Shown in pieces: positions 11,976 to 20,695 of a stretch of 64,000 nt of DNA. The notes under the pieces are model-generated. The model worked only from the letters and a program-made list of their open reading frames with translations. It made no database searches and was not told the DNA's origin. Source of the stretch: Buttiauxella agrestis ATCC 33320. GTDB taxonomy: Bacteria; Pseudomonadota; Gammaproteobacteria; Enterobacterales; Enterobacteriaceae. The DNA is taken from the NCBI GenBank assembly GCA_024169445.1, contig JALKFA010000001.1, positions 4,526,001 to 4,590,000 on the forward strand. Direction: 5' to 3'. The translations under genes were made by a program, and so were the position numbers. How positions within the stretch are numbered: the stretch's first letter is position 1; the number at the start of each line of letters is the position of its first letter.

Positions 11976-12983
11976 CTATTTGCCAGAGCTGCGACGCTGT
12001 AACTGATCGCGCAGATTAGGCGGCGTGCCTTTAATGGTCAGCGTATCGGTCGCAGGATCCCAATAAATGCGCTCGCCCAATAACATGGCGTCAAAGCTAA
12101 TCGTTAACCCACCACCGCTACCGGCGAATTTGGTTAACTGGCGCAGCGTACTGCGGTCGGCCGGGAAACTCTCTTCAAGTTCATAGCCTTTATCCGCGGT
12201 GAACTGCTGGAAGTTTTTGTCATCGACAGCCCATGGTAACTCATCAGCCAGCGAAGAAAGTTCAATCTCTTCACCTGCCTGAAGTTGCTCGTTGCAGTAA
12301 GCATAAACCTGCTGACGCGCGGCCTGACGATCGTTTTTATCCAGTTGCGCTTCGTTGGTAAAGTCGTCCAGCGCTTGCAACAAACCTTTGTTCTGCGCTT
12401 TGGCGTTTAAACCTTCGCTGGCTCCCAGGAAATCCATGAAGAAATCGGCAACTTTGCGCCCGACTCGCCCTTTCAGGAAAGTCAGGTAACGAGTCGATTC
12501 CGGATTGGTTTCCCATTCGGTCAAATCAATACGCGCCACGATATCGGCGTGGTTGATGTCCAGATGGTGCGTGGAACTGATATCCAGCTCTTCGTTGACG
12601 CGCATGCTGCTTAAATTATTAAGCACGGCGACCAGTAAATATTCCACCGCCAAATAACGGTATTGGCAAAACAGCACAATGCCGCCATCAGCAAACGGAT
12701 ATTTGGCCAGTTCATCACGCAAGCGACCGGTCGCTGCACGGCTGAACGCCAGGAAATCCTCGTCGCCTTTACGCTGTGAACGTAACGCTTCGGCTAATTC
12801 ACTCTCTTCGCTGAACAGGCCATATGCTTTATTTTTCGCACTGTAGACACGGTGCAATTCGGCCATCATTTCTTCTACGGCGCCGTTCGTTGCCAACAGA
12901 GAATCGCGCAGCACAACTTCAAGTGTCTCTTCGCCGCGCTTGATCAACTGGTGTAAGGCAATCTGGTTGATATCCAGACTCAT
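11976..12983 (-). CDS. yejK: Nucleoid-associated protein YejK
   Basis: NdpA-family nucleoid protein, 335 residues as in E. coli. It starts [19 protein letters not shown] behind an AGGAG site and has no catalytic motif. It is divergent from yejL with a short shared promoter region. Confidence 0.95.
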   Translation of the reverse strand: MSLDINQIALHQLIKRGEETLEVVLRDSLLATNGAVEEMMAELHRVYSAKNKAYGLFSEESELAEALRSQRKGDEDFLAFSRAATGRLRDELAKYPFADGGIVLFCQYRYLAVEYLLVAVLNNLSSMRVNEELDISSTHHLDINHADIVARIDLTEWETNPESTRYLTFLKGRVGRKVADFFMDFLGASEGLNAKAQNKGLLQALDDFTNEAQLDKNDRQAARQQVYAYCNEQLQAGEEIELSSLADELPWAVDDKNFQQFTADKGYELEESFPADRSTLRQLTKFAGSGGGLTISFDAMLLGERIYWDPATDTLTIKGTPPNLRDQLQRRSSGK

Positions 12984-13119
12984 GATAAACTCTCCTTTTA
13001 GACTCGGCGGTATTCAACCATTGCCGGAAGCCTTGTGCAATAGAAGATAAAAAAGCAGAAAACCAAGTCTTCCTACGGTAAGATAACGCCCTTTCCTGAA
13101 TCTAACTGATTGTTAATTT

Positions 13120-13347
13120 ATGCCACAAATATCCCGTTATAGTGACGAACGCGTCGAAGAACTGTTGAGTGAACTGGCTAGCGTGCTGGAAAAGCACCAA
13201 ACGCCAACCGATCTTTCCCTGATGGTGCTGGGAAATATGGTCACCAACCTGATTAATACCAGCGTGGCTTCAGCTCAACGCCGCTCGCTGGCTCGCTCTT
13301 TCGCAGAGGCGTTGCAAGCCTCCGTGAGCGAAGACAAAGCTCAATAA
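13120..13347 (+). CDS. yejL: UPF0352 protein YejL
   Basis: Small helical protein of 75 residues, same length as E. coli YejL. Role unknown. It sits 19 bp upstream of yejM and is probably co-transcribed with it. Confidence 0.94.
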   Translation: MPQISRYSDERVEELLSELASVLEKHQTPTDLSLMVLGNMVTNLINTSVASAQRRSLARSFAEALQASVSEDKAQ

Positions 13348-13366
13348 GGGATTCTAGTTACACGTT

Positions 13367-15130
13367 ATGGTGACTAACCGTCAGCGCTACCGCGAAAAAG
13401 TTTCCCAGATGGTCAGTTGGGGACATTGGTTCGCCCTGTTCAATATCCTGCTGGCAACGCTGCTGGGTAGCCGCTATCTGTTTGTCGCCGACTGGCCGAC
13501 AACGCTCACGGGTCGTATTTATTCCTGGCTGAGTGTTATCGGCCATTTCAGTTTTGTGGTTTTCGCCACCTATTTGCTGATCCTCTTCCCGCTGACATTC
13601 ATTGTCATGTCGCAACGTTTGATGCGATTTTTCTCGGCAGCACTTGCCACCGCTGGCATGACGCTGCTACTCATCGACAGTGAAGTCTTTACTCGCTTCC
13701 ATCTCCACCTTAATCCGATTGTCTGGGAACTGGTGATTAACCCCGACCAGAGTGAGATGGCGCGTGACTGGCAGCTGATGTTTATCAGCGTGCCGGTGAT
13801 TTTATTGATAGAGATGCTGTTTGCAACCTGGAGCTGGCAAAAACTGCGCAGCCTCGGGCGGCGCAAGCATTATGCTAAACCCGTCGTTACGCTGTTTTTT
13901 GTCGCCTTCTTTAGCAGCCACATTATGTATATCTGGGCGGATGCGAACTTCTATCGCCCGATTACTATGCAGCGCGCCAACCTGCCGCTCTCTTACCCGA
14001 TGACGGCCCGCCGATTCCTTGAAAAACATGGCCTGCTGGATGCGAAAGAGTACCAGCGTCGCCTCGTGGAACAGGGTAATCCTGAAGCCGTTTCGGTACA
14101 GTATCCGCTGAGTGACCTGCAATTCCGCGATATGGGAACGGGCAATAATGTCTTGCTGATCACCGTCGACGGCCTGAATGCCGAAAGTGTGCAGAAAACT
14201 CTGCCGAATCTGAGCCAGTTCGCCAGCAACAATATTAACTTCACTCAGCATATGAGCGCGGGTAATGGCACCGATAACGGCATCTTTGGCCTGTTCTACG
14301 GTATCTCACCGGCCTATATGGACGGTGTTTTATCTGCCCGCGTCCCTGCCGCATTAATTACTGCATTGAACCAGCAGGGCTATCAATTGGGGCTTTTCGC
14401 CTCCGATGGCTTCGACTCTTCAATGTATCGCCAGGCGTTGTTGTCCGACTTCTCTTTGCCTTCTGCGCAAAGCCAGTCTGACACACAAACCGCCTCGCAA
14501 TGGATTAACTGGCTGACGCAATACGCATCTGATGACAACCGCTGGTTCTCCTGGGTTGCCTTTAATGGCACAAACATCACGGCAGACAGTAATCAGCAAG
14601 CCTTTACTCGTCGCTATTCTCGCGCAGCAGGCAACGTTGATGAGCAAATTAAGCGCGTACTTGACGCACTTGATGCGGCCGGGAAACTCCAGAATACGGT
14701 AGTGATTATTACCGCAGGTCACGGTGTGCCGCTGGGTCAAGAGCAGGATTCCTTCGCCTGGTCACGCTCACGCATTCAGGTGCCACTGGTTATCCATTGG
14801 CCTGGTACTCCGGCACAAACCATCGCCAAACTCACCGATCATCAGGATGTGATGACCACGCTGATGCAGCGCCTGCTACACGTCAAAAACCCGGCAAATG
14901 AGTACTCACAGGGTGAAGACCTGTTTGCAGCAACTCGACGCAATAACTGGGTCGTGGGTGCTGACAATAACAGCCTCGCGATTACGTTACCGACCATGAC
15001 GCTGGTGCTGGATAACAACGGCAACTATCGGATGTACAATTTGAAAGGCGAAGCGATTAAAGAAACCAAGCCGCAGCTGGGATTATTACTGCAAGTACTG
15101 ACCGACGAGAAACGCTTCATCGCCAATTGA
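13367..15130 (+). CDS. yejM: Inner-membrane cardiolipin/LPS sensor YejM (PbgA, LapC)
   Basis: Essential regulator of LPS synthesis that restrains LapB/FtsH proteolysis of LpxC. At 587 residues it matches E. coli (586). Five membrane helices lie in the first ~190 residues, followed by a periplasmic sulfatase-like domain (LLITVDGLNAES ... AGHGVPLGQEQDSF) with degenerate metal ligands. It is the last protein gene before tRNA-Pro. Confidence 0.96.
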   Translation: MVTNRQRYREKVSQMVSWGHWFALFNILLATLLGSRYLFVADWPTTLTGRIYSWLSVIGHFSFVVFATYLLILFPLTFIVMSQRLMRFFSAALATAGMTLLLIDSEVFTRFHLHLNPIVWELVINPDQSEMARDWQLMFISVPVILLIEMLFATWSWQKLRSLGRRKHYAKPVVTLFFVAFFSSHIMYIWADANFYRPITMQRANLPLSYPMTARRFLEKHGLLDAKEYQRRLVEQGNPEAVSVQYPLSDLQFRDMGTGNNVLLITVDGLNAESVQKTLPNLSQFASNNINFTQHMSAGNGTDNGIFGLFYGISPAYMDGVLSARVPAALITALNQQGYQLGLFASDGFDSSMYRQALLSDFSLPSAQSQSDTQTASQWINWLTQYASDDNRWFSWVAFNGTNITADSNQQAFTRRYSRAAGNVDEQIKRVLDALDAAGKLQNTVVIITAGHGVPLGQEQDSFAWSRSRIQVPLVIHWPGTPAQTIAKLTDHQDVMTTLMQRLLHVKNPANEYSQGEDLFAATRRNNWVVGADNNSLAITLPTMTLVLDNNGNYRMYNLKGEAIKETKPQLGLLLQVLTDEKRFIAN

Positions 15131-15204
15131 TTGCTTATTTATTAGCCAGTTAGCAAAAAGCTGGCTTGCAAACAATCATGAAATAAGTAGTATTATTTGG
15201 CAGT

Positions 15205-15281
15205 CGGCACGTAGCGCAGCCTGGTAGCGCACTGTCATGGGGTGTCAGGGGTCGGAGGTTCAAATCCTCTCGTGCCGACCA
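15205..15281 (+). tRNA. proL: tRNA-Pro(GGG)
   Basis: 77-nt gene with encoded CCA, anticodon GGG in loop ATGGGGT, and T-loop GGTTCAAATCC. The anticodon stem CTGTC/GTCAG keeps the U-U mismatch of E. coli proL and has a compensated second pair. It is the integration target: its last 21 bp recur at the far end of the island, and the integrated copy is intact. Confidence 0.97.
15261..15281 (+). repeat. attL core (tRNA 3' end)
   Basis: 21-bp core, identical to 29345-29365, running from the T-loop through the encoded CCA of tRNA-Pro. The flanking bases differ on both sides of the two copies, so the identity is exactly 21 bp. Confidence 0.95.
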
Positions 15282-15324
15282 AATCAATAAACTGCAATGC
15301 TCAATAGTGTTCAGTAACCTCACT

Positions 15325-15358
15325 AAACCCGCACTCTATCAAGGTTTACGGGTTTTTT
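15325..15358 (+). terminator. Island-supplied terminator after tRNA-Pro
   Basis: Inverted arms AAACCCG and CGGGTTT followed by a T-run, 44 bp after the tRNA. It lies inside the island and probably replaces the native proL terminator, now displaced beyond attR. Confidence 0.7.
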
Positions 15359-15404
15359 AATGTTTATTAATGAGCAATATCGATCATTTACATGCAGAGT
15401 TTTA

Positions 15405-15453
15405 GGGACTAGATTAAGGACTAGATAACCCCCTCCCCAGCAGAGCTAGTCCC
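15405..15453 (+). promoter_or_regulatory. Candidate integrase arm-type sites, left
   Basis: GGGACTAG at 15405-15412, AGGACTAG at 15417-15424 (12-bp period) and an inverted copy CTAGTCCC at 15446-15453 that ends 2 bp before the int start codon. The same paired arrangement occurs near attR. Int arm binding and self-repression are inferred from the pattern and from P4 Int behaviour. Confidence 0.5.
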
Positions 15454-15455
15454 AC

Positions 15456-16700
15456 ATGGCAGCAAAGACCGCACCACTCACCGCCACACAGATAAAAACA
15501 GCCAAAGCTACAGACAAAGAGATCACGCTTACCGATGGTGGCGGGCTAATCCTCCTGGTGAAATTAAACGGCGTAAAAACGTGGCAGCTACGTTATTACA
15601 AACCGAGCACTGATAAGCGCACGACGTGGACGTTAGGCAATTACCCTAACTTATCGTTAGCCAATGCCAGAGAGCGACGGGACACCGCCAAAGCATTGTT
15701 AGCGGTAGGAATAGACCCGCAGCACCATAAGCGCCAGCAGGAAGAAGCGGAGGAAGTGCGCAAAGGGCATACGTTCCAAACTGTCGCCGCAAGTTGGTAC
15801 GAAATGAAGAAAAGCCAGAACCTTGCTGCCAACACAATAAAAGACATATGGCGCTCACTGGAGAAGTATGTGTTCCCAGATCTGGGTGATCGCCCAATAA
15901 CAGAACTTACCGCACGTATGTTTGTATTGACGCTGGAGCCAATCAAGGCACGAGGGAACCTGGAAACACTGAAACGGGTATTACAGCGTATCAATGAGGT
16001 AATGGACTATGCCGCGAACAGTGGATTGATTGAAGTAAATACCGCCGCAAATGTTCGCAAGGCGTTCCCTACCCCAGTTAAGAAACATATGCCAACCATC
16101 CGGCCAGAGCAGTTACCGGAACTTATGCAAGCCTTATCCATTGCCAGTATTGAACGACAAACCCGCCTGCTGATCGAGTGGCAATTGTTAACTGTAACCC
16201 GACCGGCAGAAGCAGCCGAAGCCAGATGGGAAGAAATAAATCTGACGGACAGCACATGGACTATTCCTGCCGGGCGTATGAAAATGCGCCGTGATCATAT
16301 CATTCCACTATCCCGCCAGGCACTAGCAGTTCTAGAAGAGATGAAATCGATCAGCGCCCACCGTGAGTACGTGTTCCCCAGCTTTAAAGAACCAAAACGC
16401 CCCATGAGTAGCCAGAGCGCCAACGCAGCATTACGCCGAATGGGTTATCAGGGTGTGCTGGTTTCCCACGGACTACGGGCAATATTCAGCACTGCTGCCA
16501 ATGAGGAAGGTTTCGAACCTGACGTGATTGAAACGGCACTGGCCCATGTCGACTCCAACGAAGTCAGGAGAGCTTATAACCGTAGCAACTACATCGAAAA
16601 GCGCGTGATTCTAATGGGTTGGTGGGGTGATTTTGTAGAGGCAGCTGCAACAGGGTCAACACTGGCTGGCAGTACTCGTGGGATTAGGGCTGCAAGTTAG
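15456..16700 (+). CDS. int: P4-family tyrosine integrase
   Basis: Site-specific recombinase that should integrate the island at tRNA-Pro. It has 414 residues, with an N-terminal arm-binding domain (DUF4102 type, LTDGGGLILLV), a core-binding domain at about 105-205 and a catalytic domain. The predicted catalytic set is R249, H338, R341, H364 and Y374, all present. It begins 175 bp after the tRNA and is transcribed away from attL, as usual for this family. Confidence 0.95.
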   Translation: MAAKTAPLTATQIKTAKATDKEITLTDGGGLILLVKLNGVKTWQLRYYKPSTDKRTTWTLGNYPNLSLANARERRDTAKALLAVGIDPQHHKRQQEEAEEVRKGHTFQTVAASWYEMKKSQNLAANTIKDIWRSLEKYVFPDLGDRPITELTARMFVLTLEPIKARGNLETLKRVLQRINEVMDYAANSGLIEVNTAANVRKAFPTPVKKHMPTIRPEQLPELMQALSIASIERQTRLLIEWQLLTVTRPAEAAEARWEEINLTDSTWTIPAGRMKMRRDHIIPLSRQALAVLEEMKSISAHREYVFPSFKEPKRPMSSQSANAALRRMGYQGVLVSHGLRAIFSTAANEEGFEPDVIETALAHVDSNEVRRAYNRSNYIEKRVILMGWWGDFVEAAATGSTLAGSTRGIRAAS

Positions 16701-16725
16701 CAATTCAGAGGTAGAGGTATAAATA

Positions 16726-17622
16726 GTGATTAATAAGAAGCTGATACCACAACAGTATTACAACCTCCAGCAGGCAGCCGAGGCGCTTGATTGTGAGGTT
16801 ATGCACATCCTTCAATGGGGGGGAGAAGGTCGTCTGGAATGTTGTGTTCTTTTAAGTTGTGAAAATGTTGAGCCTCACTTTCTGCGTGGAGGGAAAGTAG
16901 AGTGGTTTTTCCCGGATAGCAAAGATGCAGAGAACAATCACTTGTATGAGAAACAACAGCGTTATGAGTGCCTGCAGGAGTTTTTCGAGGTTAATAATCG
17001 CCCGTTTGGTGTGGTAAGCGAGTATTCGATGCTTCGTGGGTATTACGAAGAATTTGCCGTATACGGAGATGGATTATGGTTACTGTCACCGTTATGCATT
17101 CGTGACATGGTTGCTGGCGAATGGCCTGAGCTTCCAAGCACAACTTTGTGGCCTGCAGGGAAAAATAAGCCAGATGGCGATCTGAGGCTTACATATATCA
17201 CCGTTATCAGTGAATGCGACAAGGTAAAGGTATTCGACGCCAGCCAAGTTTACATAACATGGGACGATGTAAAGCGCATTGAAGAATGTATAGAAAATCA
17301 AAAACTCCCTGATGTTTTGCCTCATTTTCGCATGTTTCACCCATACATGGAATTTGCGTCAACGGAACCAGCGGTTGATCTGGAAGCCGAAGTAAAGATT
17401 TATCCCGGAAAACACGGTCAATTTATCAATGCGGTAACACGCGTGTTAAAGGAAGAACCGGGGATTTGTCGCAGTATTGCGGCTGTAGTAAGGGAAATCA
17501 AGGACAACCATCCACGATGGGGATTGGCAGCAGTAGCCGTTGCCACAACCAACAAAAACCTAGAAGAGGTGGTAATTGACGCTATCAAGAAAGGATATTT
17601 GCCAGATTTTAACAAACAATAA
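16726..17622 (+). CDS. Island protein of unknown function, 298 aa
   Basis: Not recognised. GTG start with an AGAGG-type RBS, 25 bp after int. The N-terminal part (YYNLQQAAEALDCEV) reads like the helix-turn-helix or MerR-like start found in accessory proteins beside P4-type integrases. The C-terminal part (about 225-298) is a second helical region ending IDAIKKGYLPDF. No membrane segment and no enzyme motif are visible. A regulatory role is a guess. Confidence 0.7.
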   Translation: MINKKLIPQQYYNLQQAAEALDCEVMHILQWGGEGRLECCVLLSCENVEPHFLRGGKVEWFFPDSKDAENNHLYEKQQRYECLQEFFEVNNRPFGVVSEYSMLRGYYEEFAVYGDGLWLLSPLCIRDMVAGEWPELPSTTLWPAGKNKPDGDLRLTYITVISECDKVKVFDASQVYITWDDVKRIEECIENQKLPDVLPHFRMFHPYMEFASTEPAVDLEAEVKIYPGKHGQFINAVTRVLKEEPGICRSIAAVVREIKDNHPRWGLAAVAVATTNKNLEEVVIDAIKKGYLPDFNKQ

Positions 17623-17633
17623 ATACCCCAAAA

Positions 17634-17679
17634 GCTACCACCCGGAATAAACGCCTTCTTGGTGGTAGCCCTTCTTTTT
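17634..17679 (+). terminator. Terminator after the 298-aa gene
   Basis: Nine-bp inverted arms GCTACCACC/GGTGGTAGC followed by CCTTCTTTTTG. It ends the int-side transcript before the alpA promoter region. Confidence 0.75.
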
Positions 17680-17851
17680 GCCTTCCAAAATGCAGATGCC
17701 GATATAACTCCGATAAAACGACGATGAAATTCCGATAAAAATCCGGGAGACATACAGATATAACTGGCGTTACCTTTCACACCATTGTGAAGCTGCGCAC
17801 AAAGCCGCATAAGTGACGTAGAAACTTATCAATTGTCGAAAGGAGCGATAT

Positions 17852-18067
17852 ATGAGCAAGGGCAATACCGACCGTCCCGGTTTTGAAAAAATTTTATTTG
17901 CAGGGGATGTACTGTCAGTTGCGATGTGTAGCCGCAACGCACTCAATGCGATGATCGATGCTGGCGAGTTCCCCAAGCCTTTTAAATATGGCTTACGCCG
18001 CCGTGGCTGGCTGGAAAGCGAGATCTTGCAATGGCAGGCCGAAAGAATCGCCAAACGGGAGGGTTAA
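17852..18067 (+). CDS. alpA: AlpA-family regulator / excisionase
   Basis: 71 residues with a MerR-like winged helix-turn-helix typical of AlpA and P4 Vis: LSVAMCSRNALNAMIDAGEFPKPF read in parts, then RRGWLESEILQW. Such proteins activate or repress int and act as excision factors. Strong RBS AAAGGAG. The 170 bp upstream contain several CCGATA-type repeats that could be its operators. Confidence 0.88.
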   Translation: MSKGNTDRPGFEKILFAGDVLSVAMCSRNALNAMIDAGEFPKPFKYGLRRRGWLESEILQWQAERIAKREG

Positions 18068-18069
18068 GC

Positions 18070-18231
18070 GTGTTGATTGGTATAGATGCCCTTGCCTCAC
18101 TGATGAGCACAACTCCAGCGCTGGGGTTAGCCATGCAAATGACTAAGGCCACTTTCCAGAGTAAAAACCTTCTTCCTGGCTGGCAGCAACGCACTCTTAA
18201 CCGCTACCCGGACACTCCCACCATCGCATAA
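18070..18231 (+). CDS. Small island ORF, 53 aa
   Basis: Unrecognised. GTG start 2 bp after the alpA stop with GGAGGG upstream, suggesting coupling to alpA. Its segment around ATFQSK and LPGWQQ is encoded by DNA similar to the start of the 167-aa gene at 19044, so the two may share a duplicated module. Confidence 0.5.
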   Translation: MLIGIDALASLMSTTPALGLAMQMTKATFQSKNLLPGWQQRTLNRYPDTPTIA

Positions 18232-18244
18232 CGGAGCCTGAAAA

Positions 18245-19051
18245 ATGAAAATCGAAAGCAGATTAAATTCTGAGGCCGCCCCTCAACCTGTCACTGGCCC
18301 GGATGGTATTAACAATAATAACTTTGCCTCTATTGTTCCGGTTATTTCTGGTCAGATTGGCGGACGTGAAACCAATATTGCGAGTGCGAAAGCGTTACAT
18401 CGTGCTTTGGGTGTTGGGCGTGACTTCACCACCTGGATTAAAGGGCGCATTAGTCAGTATGGCTTTGCCGCTGGTGTGGATTACATCACCGTTGAAAGTT
18501 TGAGCTCACCCGTTTCGGGGAGCGCAAAATCCCGCCAACAGGTTGAACATGATTACTTGCTCTCTCTGGATATGGCTAAAGAGCTGGCGATGGTTGAGCG
18601 CAACGAACAAGGCCGTGCCGTTCGTCGCTACTTTATCCAGTGTGAGGAAGCATTACAGCGTAGCGCCCCGGAGATTGCTGCGCAGTACCGCCGTCAGCTT
18701 AAAGCCCGTATTGGTGCCGCTAACCTGTTTAAGCCTATGTGTGCCGCGCTGGACATTGCTTGTGCCGAACAGGGCAAACAGACGCTTCCACGCCACTACA
18801 GCAACGAAAGCAACATGATTGCCCGCATTGTATTGGGTGGTCTGACGGCGAAACAGTGGGCCCAGGTAAATGGCATTGCTGGTGAACCACGGGACAGCAT
18901 GAACGCCGGGCAACTGGAACACCTCAGCTATCTGGAAAGCACCAACATCACGTTAATTGATATGGGTATGGAGTATGAGCAGCGCAAAGCCGAATTGATG
19001 CGCCTGTCTCAGCGCTGGCTAGCCAAACACCTGGAGGCCAACCATGATTAA
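18245..19051 (+). CDS. AntA/AntB-type phage antirepressor
   Basis: 268 residues. Residues about 35-130 form an AntA/AntB domain (ASAKALHRALGVGRDFTTW, YLLSLDMAKELAMVERNEQG). The C-terminal half (residues about 145-268) is helical and resembles those of P1- and P4-type antirepressors. In P1, the ant gene is controlled through the C4 RNA and icd. A C4-like RNA lies downstream here, at 19834. It overlaps the next gene by 8 bp. Confidence 0.85.
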   Translation: MKIESRLNSEAAPQPVTGPDGINNNNFASIVPVISGQIGGRETNIASAKALHRALGVGRDFTTWIKGRISQYGFAAGVDYITVESLSSPVSGSAKSRQQVEHDYLLSLDMAKELAMVERNEQGRAVRRYFIQCEEALQRSAPEIAAQYRRQLKARIGAANLFKPMCAALDIACAEQGKQTLPRHYSNESNMIARIVLGGLTAKQWAQVNGIAGEPRDSMNAGQLEHLSYLESTNITLIDMGMEYEQRKAELMRLSQRWLAKHLEANHD

Positions 19052-19547
19052 CGCCACCGTCCAGAGTAAAGCCTCCCCCCTGGCTGGCAGCAAAGAGCCA
19101 GACGTTAACGGGTTGCCACTTTCAATGGTGGATCAGTGGCAGGAGTACCAGACTTCCCGCAGCTTTGCTGTATCTGTCTCTACTGAACTACGTCGCCAGT
19201 ATTACCCTGATGATGCCGCATTTGGTATGGCTATGCGTAAAGCAGGCTATGTGCCGGTGCGCACTCGCAAGCTGACGGGTAAAGATGCCCGCTTCTGGCT
19301 TTATCGTGTGACCGGGAATGATAAAAGGGTTGTCGCAGAAGAAGCCCCACAGCACAAGGGCTGTAGTGTAGTTGTCCAGACCATGACGAAGCCGCACCCG
19401 TGGTTTAAACGTATCGCCCTTGATGGTAAATGGCAGCACGTTTACGCCGACCATATCCATCTTCTGACAAAGAAACGTCACCGTGTTGATGGTGTTCGTA
19501 TGCAGGGTTATACCGCTGATGGGCTGAAAGTGGAGGTGATCGCATGA
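19044..19547 (+). CDS. Island protein of unknown function, 167 aa
   Basis: Not recognised at family level. Basic protein with a strong GGAGG RBS, overlapping the antirepressor gene at its start and the next gene (ATGA) at its end. It therefore belongs to one translationally coupled operon. The central part (SFAVSVSTELRRQYYP ... GYVPVRTRKLTG) has no enzyme motif. Such genes are frequent in P4-type satellites. Confidence 0.7.
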   Translation: MINATVQSKASPLAGSKEPDVNGLPLSMVDQWQEYQTSRSFAVSVSTELRRQYYPDDAAFGMAMRKAGYVPVRTRKLTGKDARFWLYRVTGNDKRVVAEEAPQHKGCSVVVQTMTKPHPWFKRIALDGKWQHVYADHIHLLTKKRHRVDGVRMQGYTADGLKVEVIA

Positions 19548-20239
19548 AGGGCCACCTGAAACAATTTTCGGAGTCCATAAAGAAAAGGGGCTTCCCGCTG
19601 ACTGGCCTGCCGTTTGTTTGTGCTGGTGATCTGGAGTCCATAAAAAAGAACTTGCTGACAATCGCCAACCCGGTTTATGGTTATAGCGCACCAGCAAAAT
19701 CTGGTGCCGGGATTGGCGTCCTAGTAATTCGAATGGCGACATACGACGCGCCTTGCGTCTTTTTTTGTGTCGTTAACTCAGTACACCTCTTTTTCAGCGT
19801 TGCGGGTATAATCCGTGCCGCTCACAAAATTATGGTGGGCTGTGTGGGGGCTTCTTCGGAAGCGCCGGTGACCATTCGAGCCGGTTACGCCAACCCTGCG
19901 CAGCTCACCACCAGCAAGATTGGCGTCTTCGGTGGTTGGGTTATCCCAAATCGAATGGAGGCTGCCGCTATGCTGGCTACTACCCCAACCCAAAATCCGC
20001 AATTCATATGGCTAATCGCAGCCGTGCGCCGTGATTTACCCATCATTACCGCCAAAATCCATCATATTGCCGCTGATAGTGAGCACGAAGAACGCCGCAC
20101 ACTAGCACGGGATCATATCTGCTTCTTCGCGAGCCGCGTGCCTGTCGAAAGACTCAACAATCAACGAAATATGTTTAACAGCACTGACATGCAGGCCACA
20201 GCTGTGGCTGACCATCAGGCAACCCTTCCATCGGCATAA
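19544..20239 (+). CDS. Ash/Icd-like phage protein (host cell-division inhibitor-like)
   Basis: 231 residues from an ATG with a near-ideal GGAGGTGAT RBS and ATGA overlap. The C-terminal part, from about 155 (QFIWLIAAVRRDLPIITAKI, HHIAADSEHEERRTLARDH), matches the family named Icd-like or Ash in P1/P4-type phages. A shorter form could start at ATG 19733. The middle of the frame runs straight through the C4/CI-like RNA, so residues about 95-125 may be structure-driven rather than selected protein. Cell-division inhibition is known for P1 Icd only. Confidence 0.7.
   Translation: MKGHLKQFSESIKKRGFPLTGLPFVCAGDLESIKKNLLTIANPVYGYSAPAKSGAGIGVLVIRMATYDAPCVFFCVVNSVHLFFSVAGIIRAAHKIMVGCVGASSEAPVTIRAGYANPAQLTTSKIGVFGGWVIPNRMEAAAMLATTPTQNPQFIWLIAAVRRDLPIITAKIHHIAADSEHEERRTLARDHICFFASRVPVERLNNQRNMFNSTDMQATAVADHQATLPSA
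19834..19909 (+). ncRNA. C4/CI-type antisense immunity RNA
   Basis: A 9-bp closing stem (GGTGGGCTG/CAGCTCACC, one G-U) encloses a UUCG-capped hairpin (GCTTC/GAAGC) and a second hairpin (GTGACC/GGTTAC) whose loop carries ATTCGAGCC. Two blocks, CCATTCGA and ACGCCAA (19872-19893), are complementary to TCGAATGG and TTGGCGT blocks both upstream (19712-19736) and downstream (19920-19958). This is the P4 seqA-seqB-seqC and P1 C4 arrangement, in which the processed RNA pairs with the nascent transcript and stops lytic expression. A TATAAT lies at 19807-19812. Confidence 0.75.
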
Positions 20240-20335
20240 GGTATGCAAAACATGAACAATGAAATGACAGGTTGCTCAGCAACCTGCGGGTGTGGCTTAT
20301 CCAATATCGACCAGAACATGGCTAAAGGAGTCTGC

Positions 20336-20695
20336 ATGGTCACAAAGGACGCTCATCTTAATGCGCTCATCAGCCGCTTTGCGATGGTGCTCTACCACCA
20401 CGCCACGACTACCGGAAACTGTCAATATGTCACGCTGAATGCGGGAAGTAAGGTGGTACACGTCAGGCTAACGGATGGTGGTGCGGGTATGTTCACCCTG
20501 ATTGATGTATTCGCGCTGAGCAGGATAAAGGCTCATTTCCCGGAATGGGAGAATGTCGCCATATTAGTCATAGAGGAATGTTTTTGCTGTGATAACGGTA
20601 CTGAGCTGTCTGAGTTTGGTCAGACGTTCTGGCTGAACATGGTTAAAGACATGGGTGTCGCTGTCGACAAAAACCAGTGGTTACTTGATGCGTAA
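20336..20695 (+). CDS. Island protein of unknown function, 119 aa
   Basis: Not recognised. The start is placed at ATG 20336 because AAAGGAG lies 6 bp before it. A 31-codon upstream extension rich in cysteine is possible but lacks an RBS. Acidic C-terminal half, no membrane segment. It overlaps the primase gene by 8 bp, so its product is probably made together with it. Confidence 0.65.
   Translation: MVTKDAHLNALISRFAMVLYHHATTTGNCQYVTLNAGSKVVHVRLTDGGAGMFTLIDVFALSRIKAHFPEWENVAILVIEECFCCDNGTELSEFGQTFWLNMVKDMGVAVDKNQWLLDA

Noticed and set aside
18303-18503. ORFs in other frames within the antirepressor gene
   Set aside because: Shadows with no RBS. The antirepressor frame has clear domain features.
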